Shown here in pieces: positions 1-12,495 of a stretch of 62,000 nucleotides of DNA (within the stretch, counting starts at the first letter, position 1; every line of letters starts with the position of its first letter). The stretch is taken from positions 14,255,995 to 14,317,994 of the forward strand of contig CM022672.1 in assembly GCA_012295275.1 (NCBI GenBank), in the 5' to 3' direction. Below the pieces are notes generated by a model. That model ran no database searches. It saw only the letters and a list, made by a program, of their open reading frames with translations, and was not told where the DNA came from. Source of the stretch: Chrysomallon squamiferum (taxonomy: Eukaryota > Mollusca > Gastropoda > Neomphalida > Peltospiridae). The position numbers and the translations under genes are program-made.

Positions 1-44
1 ACACACACACACACCTATCTAAACACAAACACAAACGTGTATAT

Positions 45-75
<31 letters not shown>

Positions 76-120
76 CATATACATATTCACACATACACAT
101 ATATATACACACACATACAT
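1..120. repeat. (AC)n, (AT)n and (ATACAT)n simple repeats at left edge
   Basis: Alternating purine-pyrimidine simple repeats left of CFAP58: (AC)n at 1-14, (AT)n at about 39-62, then ATACAT units and short AC runs. Confidence 0.9.
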
Positions 121-196
121 GTGTTAATATTACTAGAACAGTTTGTAACGATGGTTCTGATGGAACTATTAACAGATTCAACAACAAACTGGTTCT

Positions 197-1224
197 TCAG
201 CTGCATTTGACTATAATATGACAAAGTGAATACCGTGCTTGGTTTTCCTTCTTTTTCTGCATGAAGTATTTCTTCTTGACTTCCTGAAGCTCTCGTGCTA
301 TCCTCTCAATCTCATACTTGTACTCATTTACTTGAGACTCGTACATGTTCAGCTCTGAGGCCATGGCCTAAAATGTAGGATAACATGGATTATAACATAT
401 ATTATTAATATTATTAAAAAAAAAATATTTGGTTTTAATTGCAGGGGAACTAAAAGAAAAAAAGTGACACAGCAGAAGCTGTCATATTATAGTAGTTTTT
501 ATATGACAAAATTCTTCTTTCTTTCTGTTTTATTTTAATTACATGGAAACATATGTGGACTCTTTAATGTCAGTGGTGGGCTTCATTACAGCTGTGCTAT
601 AGAATTATAAGACAAAATCATATTTCAAATTCTTGCTAACACAATAATGATAAAACAGTGTTTAGAGCATATATTTTGTATGTTCTATGCATGCATGTAT
701 GTATGTATGTATGTACACACACAAACACACAGAATATGTATATTTTTAAGGATACCAAATGCACCATCTCAGATTTGTATATAACATATGCATTTTTGTT
801 TTCATTAAGCAAAATACACACCTTCATCTGTTTGGACTTGTCCTTCAAAGTTCCCTGGTAAATCTGTAATTGTTCAGCGACCTCGGGTCCAGGCTGGCGT
901 GCTAGGATGTGTTTGAGCTCGAGGTAAAGTTTCTCTTTCTCCTGAATGAGAAGTTCCTTCTCAACAACCTCCTCAGTTTTCTGTATGAGACGCTTCTGCA
1001 GTGTGTGAATCTTCTGTATCATTTCATAGGTACTGGGATCACTTCCCTGTAAGTAAGGGGGAACAAAAATCATGCAACAAATTAATGAATGAACTGATGG
1101 ATGGATGGATGGATGGATGGATGGATGGGATGGATGAATAAATGAAAAACGAATGAATATTTGGTTAATGACACTTGAAGACATTTTTTTACCGACTGCT
1201 ATAATATATGACTCAATTATTTCT

Positions 1225-1279
<55 letters not shown>

Positions 1280-4200
1280 TAATAATAATAATAATGATGA
1301 TAATAATAATAATAATATTAACTCTGTCCAGCAATAAGCGTTTGTGTCCTAGGACCAATGGCTGGACCTAACATTACAGGGTTACAAGTACTCCGAGAGC
1401 AATTCATGAATCCAATAATAATAATAATAATAATAGAGAGAAATCCTCTGTACATACCTCCAGTTTTCTCCACCGGTGAATGTTCATTGGGTTCTCTAAT
1501 TCCTCCTCCAGTGCCTTGCATCGTGTTCTCTCACGTAGCAGTTCTCTCTGAATGTGATAAACTTCACGCCTTTTTTAAAATAAAAACACAAACAGGTTAT
1601 TATTGTGACTGGTTCAAATATGATACAGAAAGAGATAAAAAAAAACATTTACTGCAGAGTATTTTAAAAAGTCTATTTTGTGGTTTGAACAAATAAATTA
1701 TATATACATTTTTTAAGCGATTGTATTTATCTGTTATCACTCTTTTCTAACAATAAAGTATTAATATCATAAGCTCATGAGAGTGTGTAAATAATGCCAT
1801 ATTCCTTATTTGCCAGTCATTTCTACATGAGAAATAATGTTTAAAAAAAAAGGAAAACATCTCCATGATCATCTCATTTTGTCACATTTTATTATTAGGT
1901 AAACTTGATGTTGAGAATAATAATACACTCAGGAGCTTTGTTATTGAAAATGAAAACAAAAACAACTGTTCTAGCACTATTTACCTCAGATCTTCAACAT
2001 TAGCCACACTTTTCTGCAATATTGTCTTTTCACGTCTGAGTTTTTTAATTTCAAGTTTGAGGACCCGAATGTCTTCAAGTCGCTGGTTGTACTGGACTTC
2101 TCCTTTGTTGAGAACACTCTGCTGAATTTTAATCTTCTCATACAGCAGAGCAAGCTCATCATTACGCCGTACCAACTGTGTTCCAAGAATATCTCGTTCA
2201 CTGATCACCTACGTATAGAGAGCAGAATATTACTATAACATATTCACTTTTTATTTTAGTATTAAATACCGAGGTTAACAGCAGTTGGTTATTCTTTGAA
2301 AACATAATATAATAACAAATTAATAACAAAGAGATGTATTATACTTTTTCTAAAATCTAATTCAATTATTGTATCAATCTACATAAACCATCCTCAGTTT
2401 TATAATAAGAAAAGCATAAATTGCTAACATATTAATGAAACTGAATGTTAGTGACATTTAATAATAAATAGCAAGTCTTTTTTTTTTTTTTTTTTTTTTT
2501 TTTTTAGGTACGTTACTAAAATGATTAGGTCAGCTTTGACTGCTTGACAAATTCATTATCACTATTCCTGTCAATGTGAAATCAGAAAACAAATCAATAT
2601 TTTGTTACAACCAGTGTGAAAGCACATTCAAATCCTCGAAACAAAACTGTCTGTATAGTACATTCCATTCTTTAGCATTTATATATTTTTGCTGATTTTG
2701 GTCTTTTTCCCTTTTTTTAAAAAAAAAAATAATTAAACTTTGTTTACTATGAAATTTGATATCACCACAACTAGAATGTCTTCCCCTGATCAATTTTCTG
2801 AAATCTTGGATCTTTCATTGGAATAGTGAGTTATTTAAATACCTGATCAAGTTCTTTCTTCTGTCTAACTCTTTCAGCGTCTGCCTCGGCTATGATCTTG
2901 AGCAGTTTGCGTTCCTCAGCTTCTTGGGCTTCAATGTAAGCCTTGCTCTCAGATGCCTGCTGCTTCATTTTCTGCAGCTCAGCCTTCAGTGTCTCCTTCT
3001 CCTTCTCCACTCTCTGGTGTTCAAGATGCTCCTTAACTAGAGCTGCCTCCTTTGCTTGAATCTCCTCCTTAAGCTGGTCGATTTGATGATTCATGATCTT
3101 CAACTTACGTTTCATTTCTGTAATTTCATCCTGTGAATTTTTTCAAATTAAAATATTAGTATGTGAAATTACTGAAAATATAACTACCTTTTTTCTGTTT
3201 TGTCCAAAAACTCATAGTGTGTCTTCATATATAGTAATAACTTCAGTAATATTATTTGTAATGATTAAAATAATAATCCACATATGGATAGATTTACCAT
3301 TAATCTTATAAATAAATATCTTTTTACCACAATATTAATACCAATCTGTTGCTTTTTAATTTTATTATGATTTACACAATTATTTAATCAGCTGTATGAC
3401 CTTTAATCATGGTACACATTTGTTAGACATTTTAGTTCAAAATGTATCATAAACTTTAGATCATTATAATCAGAACATAAATGAAAGGACACTGGAAGGC
3501 AGATGTGAATGATCACTAAGATGCATAATGAGATGGAGAAATAGATGAATGGATTTATGGAAAGAATTATGGATTTTCATCTTGACAGATGAATGGGAGA
3601 TGTGATGTATTTGTCCTTTTGTATACATATACACACACATACACATATATACATAATTTATAAACAATTAATAACTAAACAGACCTGTGACTCAATGAGG
3701 TTCTTGCTGTAAAGATTCCTGTCACTGCGTACAGCCTCATACAAATTCTGTTGTTGTTTAAGTTTTGTCTCTGCTTCAGCAATTTTCTTTTTGTAGTCAA
3801 AGATCTGCATCTCTCTGACCTTGACATCTTCCATGTGTTGTAATACCTACAGACAAAACAAAACATTACATTAAAATTATCACCAGTAGTTTGCATTTGA
3901 ATATTTATTAATTAGTCTTATTGCAAAGAGGATGAATAATTACTTAGGTAAATACAGATGAAACAAGTTAGTTTATTAATTTTGTCTTTATGAAAATCTT
4001 CTTGAGTTGAAAACTTGAATCTGGTTTAATTTATTATTATTTAAATTCTCTTAAATGATTATATATAATAAAGCTTCTTGTATTAAAAATAGTTTAAAAA
4101 CTATAATAAATCACTTGCTTCTTTTTATAAACATTATGGACATACACACTCAAAAGTATTTCCTTGTTTCTATTCTGCAAACACTGTAAATGTATGTATA

Positions 4201-7200
4201 ATAAAAATAAAACTTTAATAAATGTTATATGCAAATTTACACTAATGTGTTATAACAAACTTACTTTCTGAGTGAGATCTGATGCCTCATTGATGTATCT
4301 GTCACGTTCTTTCTCCAACTGGTAGATAATCTTTCTCTGTTTTTGAGCTTCCTCTTTGTAATTCTGAATCTCCTGTTCCAAGTTCTTCTTGGATTGTTCA
4401 TGAAGTTTCACCAGGTGGAGCTGTTTCTGGGTGGCACTAGCTGCCTTCAGCAGATTCTGGAATAACAAGAAAATAAATGAATTAACATCTGTTTAACAAG
4501 ACCTATAAAACATTTCACTGTTGAGGCTTCATATATCAATTAGCAGCAATAAATATTTTACATACTACAGTTCTTCAGCCTTCCAGATGGCTTTCTAGCA
4601 AAAAATTTAAATTTTGTTTGGAAGAAGAAAAAGTTAATTTGCTATTTGATTAGTGCATTTTTACAACTGCAAACAGAATGAATATAATCTTGAAAATTAC
4701 TTCCACCATATTGATGGTGCCCACTAATTTCTGAAGCAACAGATTATCTCCAAAGATGGTCAACACAATGGTCACTAAAAACTGACCTTGTTGAGGATGT
4801 CCCTTTCTCTGATGAGGTCATCAATAGTCTTTCTGTCATTTTCTGCTTGCTTCTTAGCAGCTTCAAGCTCTTAAATAATAAAGATTGTTAATTAGCAGAC
4901 TGTTTATTAAAAAGAAAGAAATATAAATAACCAAACAAAATTAATTAAAATTAATATTAATAATTTACAATAAAGAAATGAAAAAAAACAACAGCTGCAC
5001 AATAAAATAAAATCACACAAATTTAAAGCTGACCGTCAGACATTAGATTTCAAACATAAAGATTTGTTCACTATTTTATATAAGACTAAATCAGTTAATT
5101 TTGTTCACTAAAATATTGTCCACAGTGTGATCTTGTCACTTTATTTTATTATTATTATTTTTAAAATATATATTATTTATTTTGTTTGTTTCTATGGACA
5201 CCAACTAAAGATTCAATCCTACATGTTTGAAATAATTAAATATTATATATTAACCTCGTTCCAGTCCTAAAACTTGACCTTTCAAGGTCTCTCTTTGTTG
5301 TTCTACATCTGCCTTGGCATCCTCAGCTTGTCGCAGTTTCCTCTGAATTATCTCCCTTGTTTTGTTCAATCTTTGAGTTTCAACCTTCAAGGCATTGACC
5401 TCTTCTTCTTTTTGCTAAAAATATTATTTGAAAAACATATTTTTTAAATGTAATGTTACTGACAATTGATTTAGTACATAACACTGATTTTAATACATTA
5501 AATCCTAATTTCAAAAGCCAAAAATATATAAGAAACATTTTATCAGACACTTTAAAGTCGCAAAAAAAAAAACTAATAATATTTATAGATAAGATTTCAG
5601 GATTTTTTCAACATCTTTTTTTGAAGTTTCAAAGATATGTGTCATGGCTGAACCAATAAAAAAAAAAACATGGAAATAATTAATAACTGATAAAAATAAG
5701 ATTTCAGAATCTACAAAATGCTGCTTACTACAGATCTTGATTGTAATGGGTGGTTACCTCCATCATTTTATAACCGTACCTTCAATTCTTGGACTTTGGC
5801 TTGGTTTTCTGTAGCCAGAGCATCGGCAGCTATTAGCTGTTGATCATACTCCTGTGTCAGCTTCGTGAACCTTGCATGCATCACCTCCGAGTCTTTGATA
5901 GATCTCTCATTGAAAACCTACGACAAACAGAGAATAACATTAAACAACAATTATAATACATTTTTTCAATAAACAAATTAGTAACAGACAACCTGGACAC
6001 ATTTTAAAATTAATGGCTGTGATTACAAGTTTCTTGTTTAGTAATACGGGAGAAAAAAACCCACTAACATGTTTGAAATAATGTTATGAAAGATGAAGTG
6101 GAGATTGCCAGTATCATTGTTTACAAATTATAGGTACTTTTTAATAGACATTTATTTTATGGTATATTTGATGCCATATGGAACATTGGATGAATAGGCT
6201 TGTAGTTAAACTTTGAGCAGGATTGATACATATCTCGTGAGGCTAGCTGTCTAACACTAAACTACAGCCAGAAAACAATTAATCAAAGTGAAGTATTATC
6301 AATAATGGAATAAACGAGATCTGAAAATATGAATAATTACCCGTTGTTCCTTGACTTGTTGTTCTAGTTTCTGGATGTCCTGTTTGTACCGTTCTATCTG
6401 ACTCTGCATGGCTTTGATGTCCGACACCTTCGCGTCAAGATCAGCCTTGGTCTGTTTCAGCTCTCTCTCCAGCTTGTCTTTCTTCCGCAGTTCTCTCTGA
6501 ACTTCATTGTTTCGAACTTGAATGTCTTGATTTAGCTGAGAAATTAAAAAAAATTAAAAATTACTTTATAACTTTACAGAATCATGTTGAAAATGTAATA
6601 AAATAAGTATTCTTCTAATTTGTTCTTTTTTTTGTAAAGCATTTTAAATGTAATTTTATTAGTATCATTACTAAAAAAAAAATGTCTCTCTCTCTTATAT
6701 TTTGAATTTTTATAGTCATTTTCAGTTTTTGTTTTTCTAATTATGGATAGGTTCTCCCATTAACAAGTTTGAAACTTTATTTGTGGACACTTTCTCTCTC
6801 TACAAATTCCAGATACAAATATTGCAGACAGTTCCAAAAAATACTTAATGTGCACAGTTATTCACAATGAGAGACCCCTGATATCAATTCTCACACCTAC
6901 TTTATATTGATGCTTATCAATTTTCAAATGTGTAAGATAAGGGAAGCAACTCATACCCTTCTTACTATTTATTCCAATACCTATATAATGTGGACAGTAA
7001 ATATGAAATGACATTTTGGTACCTCTAAAACTTTACGGTCTGCCTCTTCCTTCTTCTCCTCAAGTTTAGCTATCTCATTACTGGCTTCAGAGAGTTTTGT
7101 CCTGAGTTTTGTTATTTCCTGAAGTTGCTCATCTCTTTCTTTAGTAAGGTCTTCTTTTATTTTCAACAATTCATTTACACTAAAATAATAAAATTATTGT

Positions 7201-7273
7201 GTTAAAATACTACAATTACTATAATTACTACAATTACTACTATTACTACTATTACTACTATTACTACTACTAC

Positions 7274-7332
<59 letters not shown>

Positions 7333-9085
7333 AATAATTATAATAAATAAATAAATAAATTAATAAATGAATTATAATTATTTCTTCCTATTTTCTTATA
7401 TATTATTTGATTTATTTTGTAATTTTATTTACATCTGATTGTTTTTATTGATTTTTCTACAAGACAAGGTAAAGACATCAACAATTTTGAAAAAGACTGA
7501 GCTGTCAGTAAAATAAAAAAATCAAACGAGATAAAAATACAATTATTTATTTAAAACTTTACTATACGCAATAACAAAAATATACCATTATTTGTTTTGT
7601 TTTATCTGAAATTAACATATAATAAAAACAAATAAATATCTATTAAACCAGTATATAAATTTTCTCCCTCTAAAGAAGTTTTATTTGATCTAATCTGTGA
7701 TTACCTGTGTTCCTGTCCCATTGTTAGGCCAGCGCCCTGTTCTACCAGTTTGCTTAAGTTGGAGATTTCTGTCTTCAAGGACTGAATGGTTTCTCTGGCT
7801 CTTGTTTCTTTTTCGTGAGCAGCATCTACCATCTTCCATGCTTTTTCTATTTCCTACAAAACCAATTCATAAACTGAATAAACATAATACATTTAAATGT
7901 CCATATGAGACAGTAGTATTTAGAGACTTATTTATTTATTAATATTTTTTAAGAAATTACTTTTCAAAGCATACTGGGCTGCAGAATAGTTATGGGTTTG
8001 TCCAGGATAGATCATTTTTTATTATTAGACAAATACAATTATTTTACACAAAGTTTTATTTCCCTGCCAAGAAAAAAAAGGAAATTAAAGGATCAAGATA
8101 CTAGCAATAAATCAGTTTTTTTATTCAACAGTAATTCCTTAAATATATTCCATGACAACAAAAAATAATATTAATAAAAAGTTAGAAATTAAAATACTGA
8201 TTCTTAACATCAAGACTATTATCACAATATTTATCAAATCATTATTCAAGACTATATAAAAAAAAAAAAAAAAAAAAAAATATTCTCTGTGTAGAGCAAC
8301 AATAAACTTGGATGTGATTGTTCCTTTTTAGCTTTCTTTTCTAAAAATATTAGTAGCAAATTGCAGCTACACAGCATTAAATGCCACTACACTGTACATT
8401 TATAATAGTTTTTACCTTTTTCAGGGAAGATATTGTACTTTGGTCTTCATGAGATAGTTTTAGGGCTGTTGTTACTTTTGCAGAGTTGGCAACAATTTCT
8501 GCATTTAGTTCTCTGCATTTCTGCATTAACCGTTTCTCACTTTCATGAGATTTCTTCAAGGCTTTGTGAAGTTTTTCATATTCAGCACGAAATTTCTCCA
8601 GAGAGCGATCTCCCATCAATTCTTGAAGCACCTATACAAAAGTGAATACATTATATTTAAATGTTTAAGTGTCAGAAGCCTCTGATGAAAACAGTTTTAT
8701 ACTGTGTCAGTTTCATAAAATAAATTATAATTATTGTTATTATTAAAGTCTATGTTTGTGGTAGTATTACTTAAAAAATTAAGCTAATTATATATATTAT
8801 ACTTAAAAATATAAATTATACATTTTATTTTATAATCTTTAATCTCTATTTATTAATATCTAAGAAATATTTACATCTTGGAAATCTTTTTCCAAAGCTT
8901 CAAAGGCACTGTCATCAATAGACGTCTTGTCTTTTGTATCCTTTTTGTCCTAAAATATAAAACAGTGTATGTTATTGTTAATAAGAAAAATAAATAAAAC
9001 AATATTTAAAAAAATTGCAGACTTAGTTTTGAAAAAGTATATTTGTAACAAATCTGTCAATAAATCCAGTTTATTGTATGTCTCT

Positions 9086-9162
<77 letters not shown>

Positions 9163-9494
9163 ATTAGCCTTTTAAGAGTTTGTTTTGTTTATTTTTTGTA
9201 GATTTTTGTTTTGTTTGTTGTTGTTCATACTAAAACCAGTATTAACAAAATTATTGATCTAAATATAATTGTGTTAACTGAATTATGTACGTTTTAAAAT
9301 TACAGACGATACAAAACAAAAAACAACAATGTCCCAATTTGCCGTTAAATATACCGAAATTATTATCGGGTCGGAAATATATCCAATATAACATAAAATT
9401 CACAACTCACAATCAGTCATTTTAAAAAGCAATATGTAATAAATTTGCTCTTATTATATATCATTATAAGCAATATGTATCTTACCTCAGACAT
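197..9494 (-). CDS. CFAP58: Cilia- and flagella-associated protein 58 (CCDC147), coding region in 16 exons
   Basis: Axonemal coiled-coil protein needed for motile cilia and sperm flagella in animals. Coding exons in transcript order: 9494-9486, 8949-8875, 8631-8416, 7853-7705, 7179-7023, 6535-6341, 5917-5780, 5414-5255, 4869-4787, 4456-4265, 3846-3685, 3130-2843, 2208-1985, 1569-1458, 1046-822, 367-197. Phases agree at every junction and give about 851 residues; human CFAP58 is 872. The protein is almost all coiled coil. Diagnostic conserved blocks are KCRELNAEIVANSAKV (exon 3), KNLEQEIQNYKEEAQKQRKI (exon 10), LVRRNDELALLYEKIKIQQS (exon 13) and LKHILARQPGPEVAEQ (exon 15). The first coding exon holds only Met-Ser-Glu. 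The C-terminus is uncertain: reading through gives a stop at 199-197, but a donor-like GT at 233-232 could splice to an exon left of the window. Confidence 0.95.
1096..1130. repeat. (GGAT)n in CFAP58 intron 14
   Basis: Eight GGAT units lie about 50 bp upstream, on the gene strand, of the exon 15 acceptor at 1047. On the transcript they read as pyrimidine-rich (ATCC)n. Confidence 0.95.
1228..1434. repeat. Two (AAT)n arrays flanking a ~95-bp non-repetitive segment, CFAP58 intron 14
   Basis: (AAT)n with a few GAT units covers about 1228-1318, and a shorter (AAT)n covers about 1413-1434. The 1319-1411 segment between them is less AT-rich. The arrangement resembles a short retroelement fragment bounded by simple-repeat tails, but no A/B promoter boxes are convincing. 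Confidence 0.7.
2478..2505. repeat. T28 homopolymer, CFAP58 intron 12
   Basis: Uninterrupted T-run on the plus strand (poly-A in the transcript sense). Confidence 0.95.
7207..7340. repeat. (ACT)n/(ATT)n array, CFAP58 intron 4
   Basis: ACT-type trinucleotides pass into a pure (ATT)n block and end in AT-rich tetranucleotides. It starts about 28 bp upstream, in transcript sense, of exon 5. Confidence 0.93.
8258..8280. repeat. A23 homopolymer, CFAP58 intron 3
   Basis: Uninterrupted A-run on the plus strand, poly-T in the transcript. Confidence 0.93.
9081..9159. repeat. (TC)n(TG)35 microsatellite, CFAP58 intron 1
   Basis: A short TC run leads into a perfect TG array of about 71 bp within the first intron, between the three-codon exon 1 and exon 2. 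Confidence 0.97.
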
Positions 9495-10171
9495 GTTTGC
9501 CGTATATTAATTCAAAACGCAATATTTAAAATGATTCTTTTTCGGTATCCGATCTCAAACAACACGTTATGTACCAGCCGTTGTCCTTAGAAACCAATGT
9601 GATTCAATGGCAGACCTTCCGGGCTCAGTGCATGATGACTTTTTGTTCACATTAAAAATGGTGTTTAAATAATTTAAACAATTGTTGTTGTTGTTTTTTT
9701 AAATTATTCAGGTTTAACAAAAAGAACGAAATTTCTTTTCTTGCGAAAACATAATGCAAATAATAATAATTTACAAGGATAAATGACAGCAACATGCAAG
9801 AGGCATTATACAGTTTTATAACAGTTTTTATTATCATTATTTAAAAATAATAATTTCATAATTAAATTCAATTTATCTTACAGTTAAAATTAATACTTAT
9901 TTAATAATATATGAACATATGAAATGAAACTTATTTATATATAGGATAAATTCTAGTCAATTTAAATTTTTTTTTTATTAAATGTTAATTTAGAATGGGA
10001 AAAAAGTTATATTGAGATATCCTCCAAAATTGTATTTAGATGAAGATAATCATAAGTTAATACAAATTATTTGTATAAAAAGAAATTTGACTATCAATAG
10101 GTTGTTAATTCATTACTTGAAATTAAAATAATAATAATAATAATAATAATAAATTAAAAATTTATTATGGC

Positions 10172-10214
<43 letters not shown>

Positions 10215-10428
10215 TTTTAAGTAACAAAAAAAATAAAAAAAAATAATCAACACCTTAATAGATAAAATAGTTTAATATGTAACAACCTCTTTGAATAAAC
10301 AATTCAACAATGCTCAAAATTAAATGGTAGGATGTACATATGAATAAAATGCAAAACCAGCTATGTTTGTAAGTATAACAATGAAAGTAAATAAAAAATT
10401 GAAACCTGCTTTCATTTCAATAATTTAA

Positions 10429-10470
<42 letters not shown>

Positions 10471-11329
10471 TCTAATAATAATTCTAATAATAGTAATATT
10501 AAAATAACAATAAATTAAATAAGATTAAAAACCAGGTTTTATCTCCATATAAATTTCTATTCATGTTCTGTAGTAGTTGAATATGAATCAAATCCGAATC
10601 AACTCAAATTAATTTAATATCATTAAACTGTAGCTGTATTAATATGAGGTAGTGTAAAAAAACAAATATTTTTTAAATCTAAATGTGGTTAGCTGATCTT
10701 CTGTCAGTTATATACTGCAGATTCAGGTTTGTAACTCCAATTTTTTTTTTTAACCTGTTTTTTTATTTAATTTGTTTTAAATTCACCATCCTTTTTTTTT
10801 TTTTTTCTCCTAAAATGAAATCAACATGAGTTTTTTTTATTTGTGCCCAAATCTGACTAATGCTTACAGCACGCAGACATGTGGATAGCTGCCCAGACAG
10901 TCATTGAAAGGTCTCAACAAGATGGACATTACTGTTTCATCAAATATGAGATCTTTGGTAAATTTTTAAACATATAAATAAGGCACTTCTGTTCACATTA
11001 TCAGTTCTGAGACATGTAGAAATGTAGAAATATAATACATATTAAAATTACAAATCTTGAGGTGGACTATTGCTTGCATAATTATAGTCAATTATTGATG
11101 AGGACTGCTGTTGCTTTTGTGATATGTTCTATGTCAACAATTATTCATTCATGCCGTCGACTTTCTGATGTAGTAGAACAACTGTTCTTACTCTTCTTTT
11201 TCAGTCAGACTGGCAGTTAATGACACTGTCAGTTCTAGAACCCAGAGATCATGGACAACGATTCATTCAATCAGCTGTTATAACTGTTGTTACTGTTTGC
11301 TTAAAATTAGTGCAGTTCTGTCAATACTG
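9495..11329. other. Intergenic: CFAP58 promoter and EXD2 3' flank
   Basis: No coding exon recognised. The first ~150 bases are the likely CFAP58 promoter and 5' UTR (X-box-like site and ETS-like core). The remainder is very AT-rich, with (AAT)n at about 10126-10152 and 10429-10490, a (TTTA)n array at about 10173-10217, and several T-runs. The stretch from about 10850 to 11329 is less repetitive and probably includes the EXD2 3' UTR. Confidence 0.6.
9580..9594 (-). promoter_or_regulatory. X-box-like RFX site upstream of CFAP58
   Basis: The plus strand reads GTTGTC, a 3-base spacer, then AGAAAC. This fits the RFX X-box consensus of half-sites RYYNYY and RRNRAC with a 1-3 base spacer. It lies about 86 bp upstream of the CFAP58 start codon. 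RFX factors drive ciliary genes in animals, so the position suits this gene. An inverted CCAAT box (9594-9598) overlaps its edge, and an ETS-like core lies at 9616-9622. The motif match is seen; the function is inferred. Confidence 0.55.
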
Positions 11330-12453
11330 TCAGTGCTGCAACTTGCTGGATGTGGACGGTTCCTCTGATTTTATTTTGTTCATATGATAATCCAAGTCTG
11401 AGTTTTTTATCCCTGACTTGTTGTGATCCACCGACCACATGCTTGGGAGGTACTGGGGCTGCATTGTGTCTAGAAAATGTTGTCTCCATTTTTTCTCAAA
11501 ACAGACAAGTCCTTGATCACTTTTGTACTTGTTTACAACCTTTTGTCCGTGAGACACATAATCTTCATTTATAATTCTGAGAAAAAAATATATATATTTT
11601 GTATTATAATAATATACAAATTAGGAGAGGGAGAGAGTAGGGAGGGGAGGGAGAGAGTAGGGAGGGGAGGGAGAGAGTAGGGAGGGGAGGGAGGGGCAGT
11701 GGAGGGAGGGGGAGAGGAAGAAAGGGAGAAGAGAGACAGAGCAATAGAGAGATATATATATATATTTATATATATACTTCCTGAATACCCAGGATCTATG
11801 TATGATATGGCATACTCCTTTTTATAATATATATTTATATTATTCTTAATGAAACACATTAAATATTGTACAATGAATCTGGATCCTAGCAATATTTTAA
11901 AACATTTTCATGAAAGGTGAATAATACCTGACATCCATACTGCATGCTTTTTCTAGAATATCATCTGTAATGGATGATACACCAAAATGATCAAGTATTA
12001 CTTTCTTCAGTTCTTCCTTTCTAGATTCAGGAATCTTCTCACTGTTCAGTTTCAAAGCTCTAAAGAAAATTAAATGTTCAAAGTAATTTGAGGTTATGAA
12101 TATTTCTGAACTTCATTTAAATACTTTTGAAAACTTTTCATTAATATATGTATGTATTTAAAATTAAATTAAAAATCAGAGTTAATAAAGATGGCCATAC
12201 TGTATTCTGTTTATAAATAAATTTCATAATTAAAAAAAGATTTTAATTTCACAAGCAAAAATACACTGTAAATATTCATCACTTGTATTATTAATTCTTA
12301 ATTAACAATATGTTTCTAATATTTATTAGAATCAAACCAGTAAGATGTCTAGAGAAAGGTTACAGAGTAAAAAGAAAAAAACACAGCCACTCTCATACAC
12401 ACACACATGTATGCATGTGTCTTTTATTGATTTAATATGTGTAATACATTTAA

Positions 12454-12495
<42 letters not shown>

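Noticed and set aside
1153-1371. Poly-Ile ORF
   Set aside because: Translation of (AAT)n in a CFAP58 intron.
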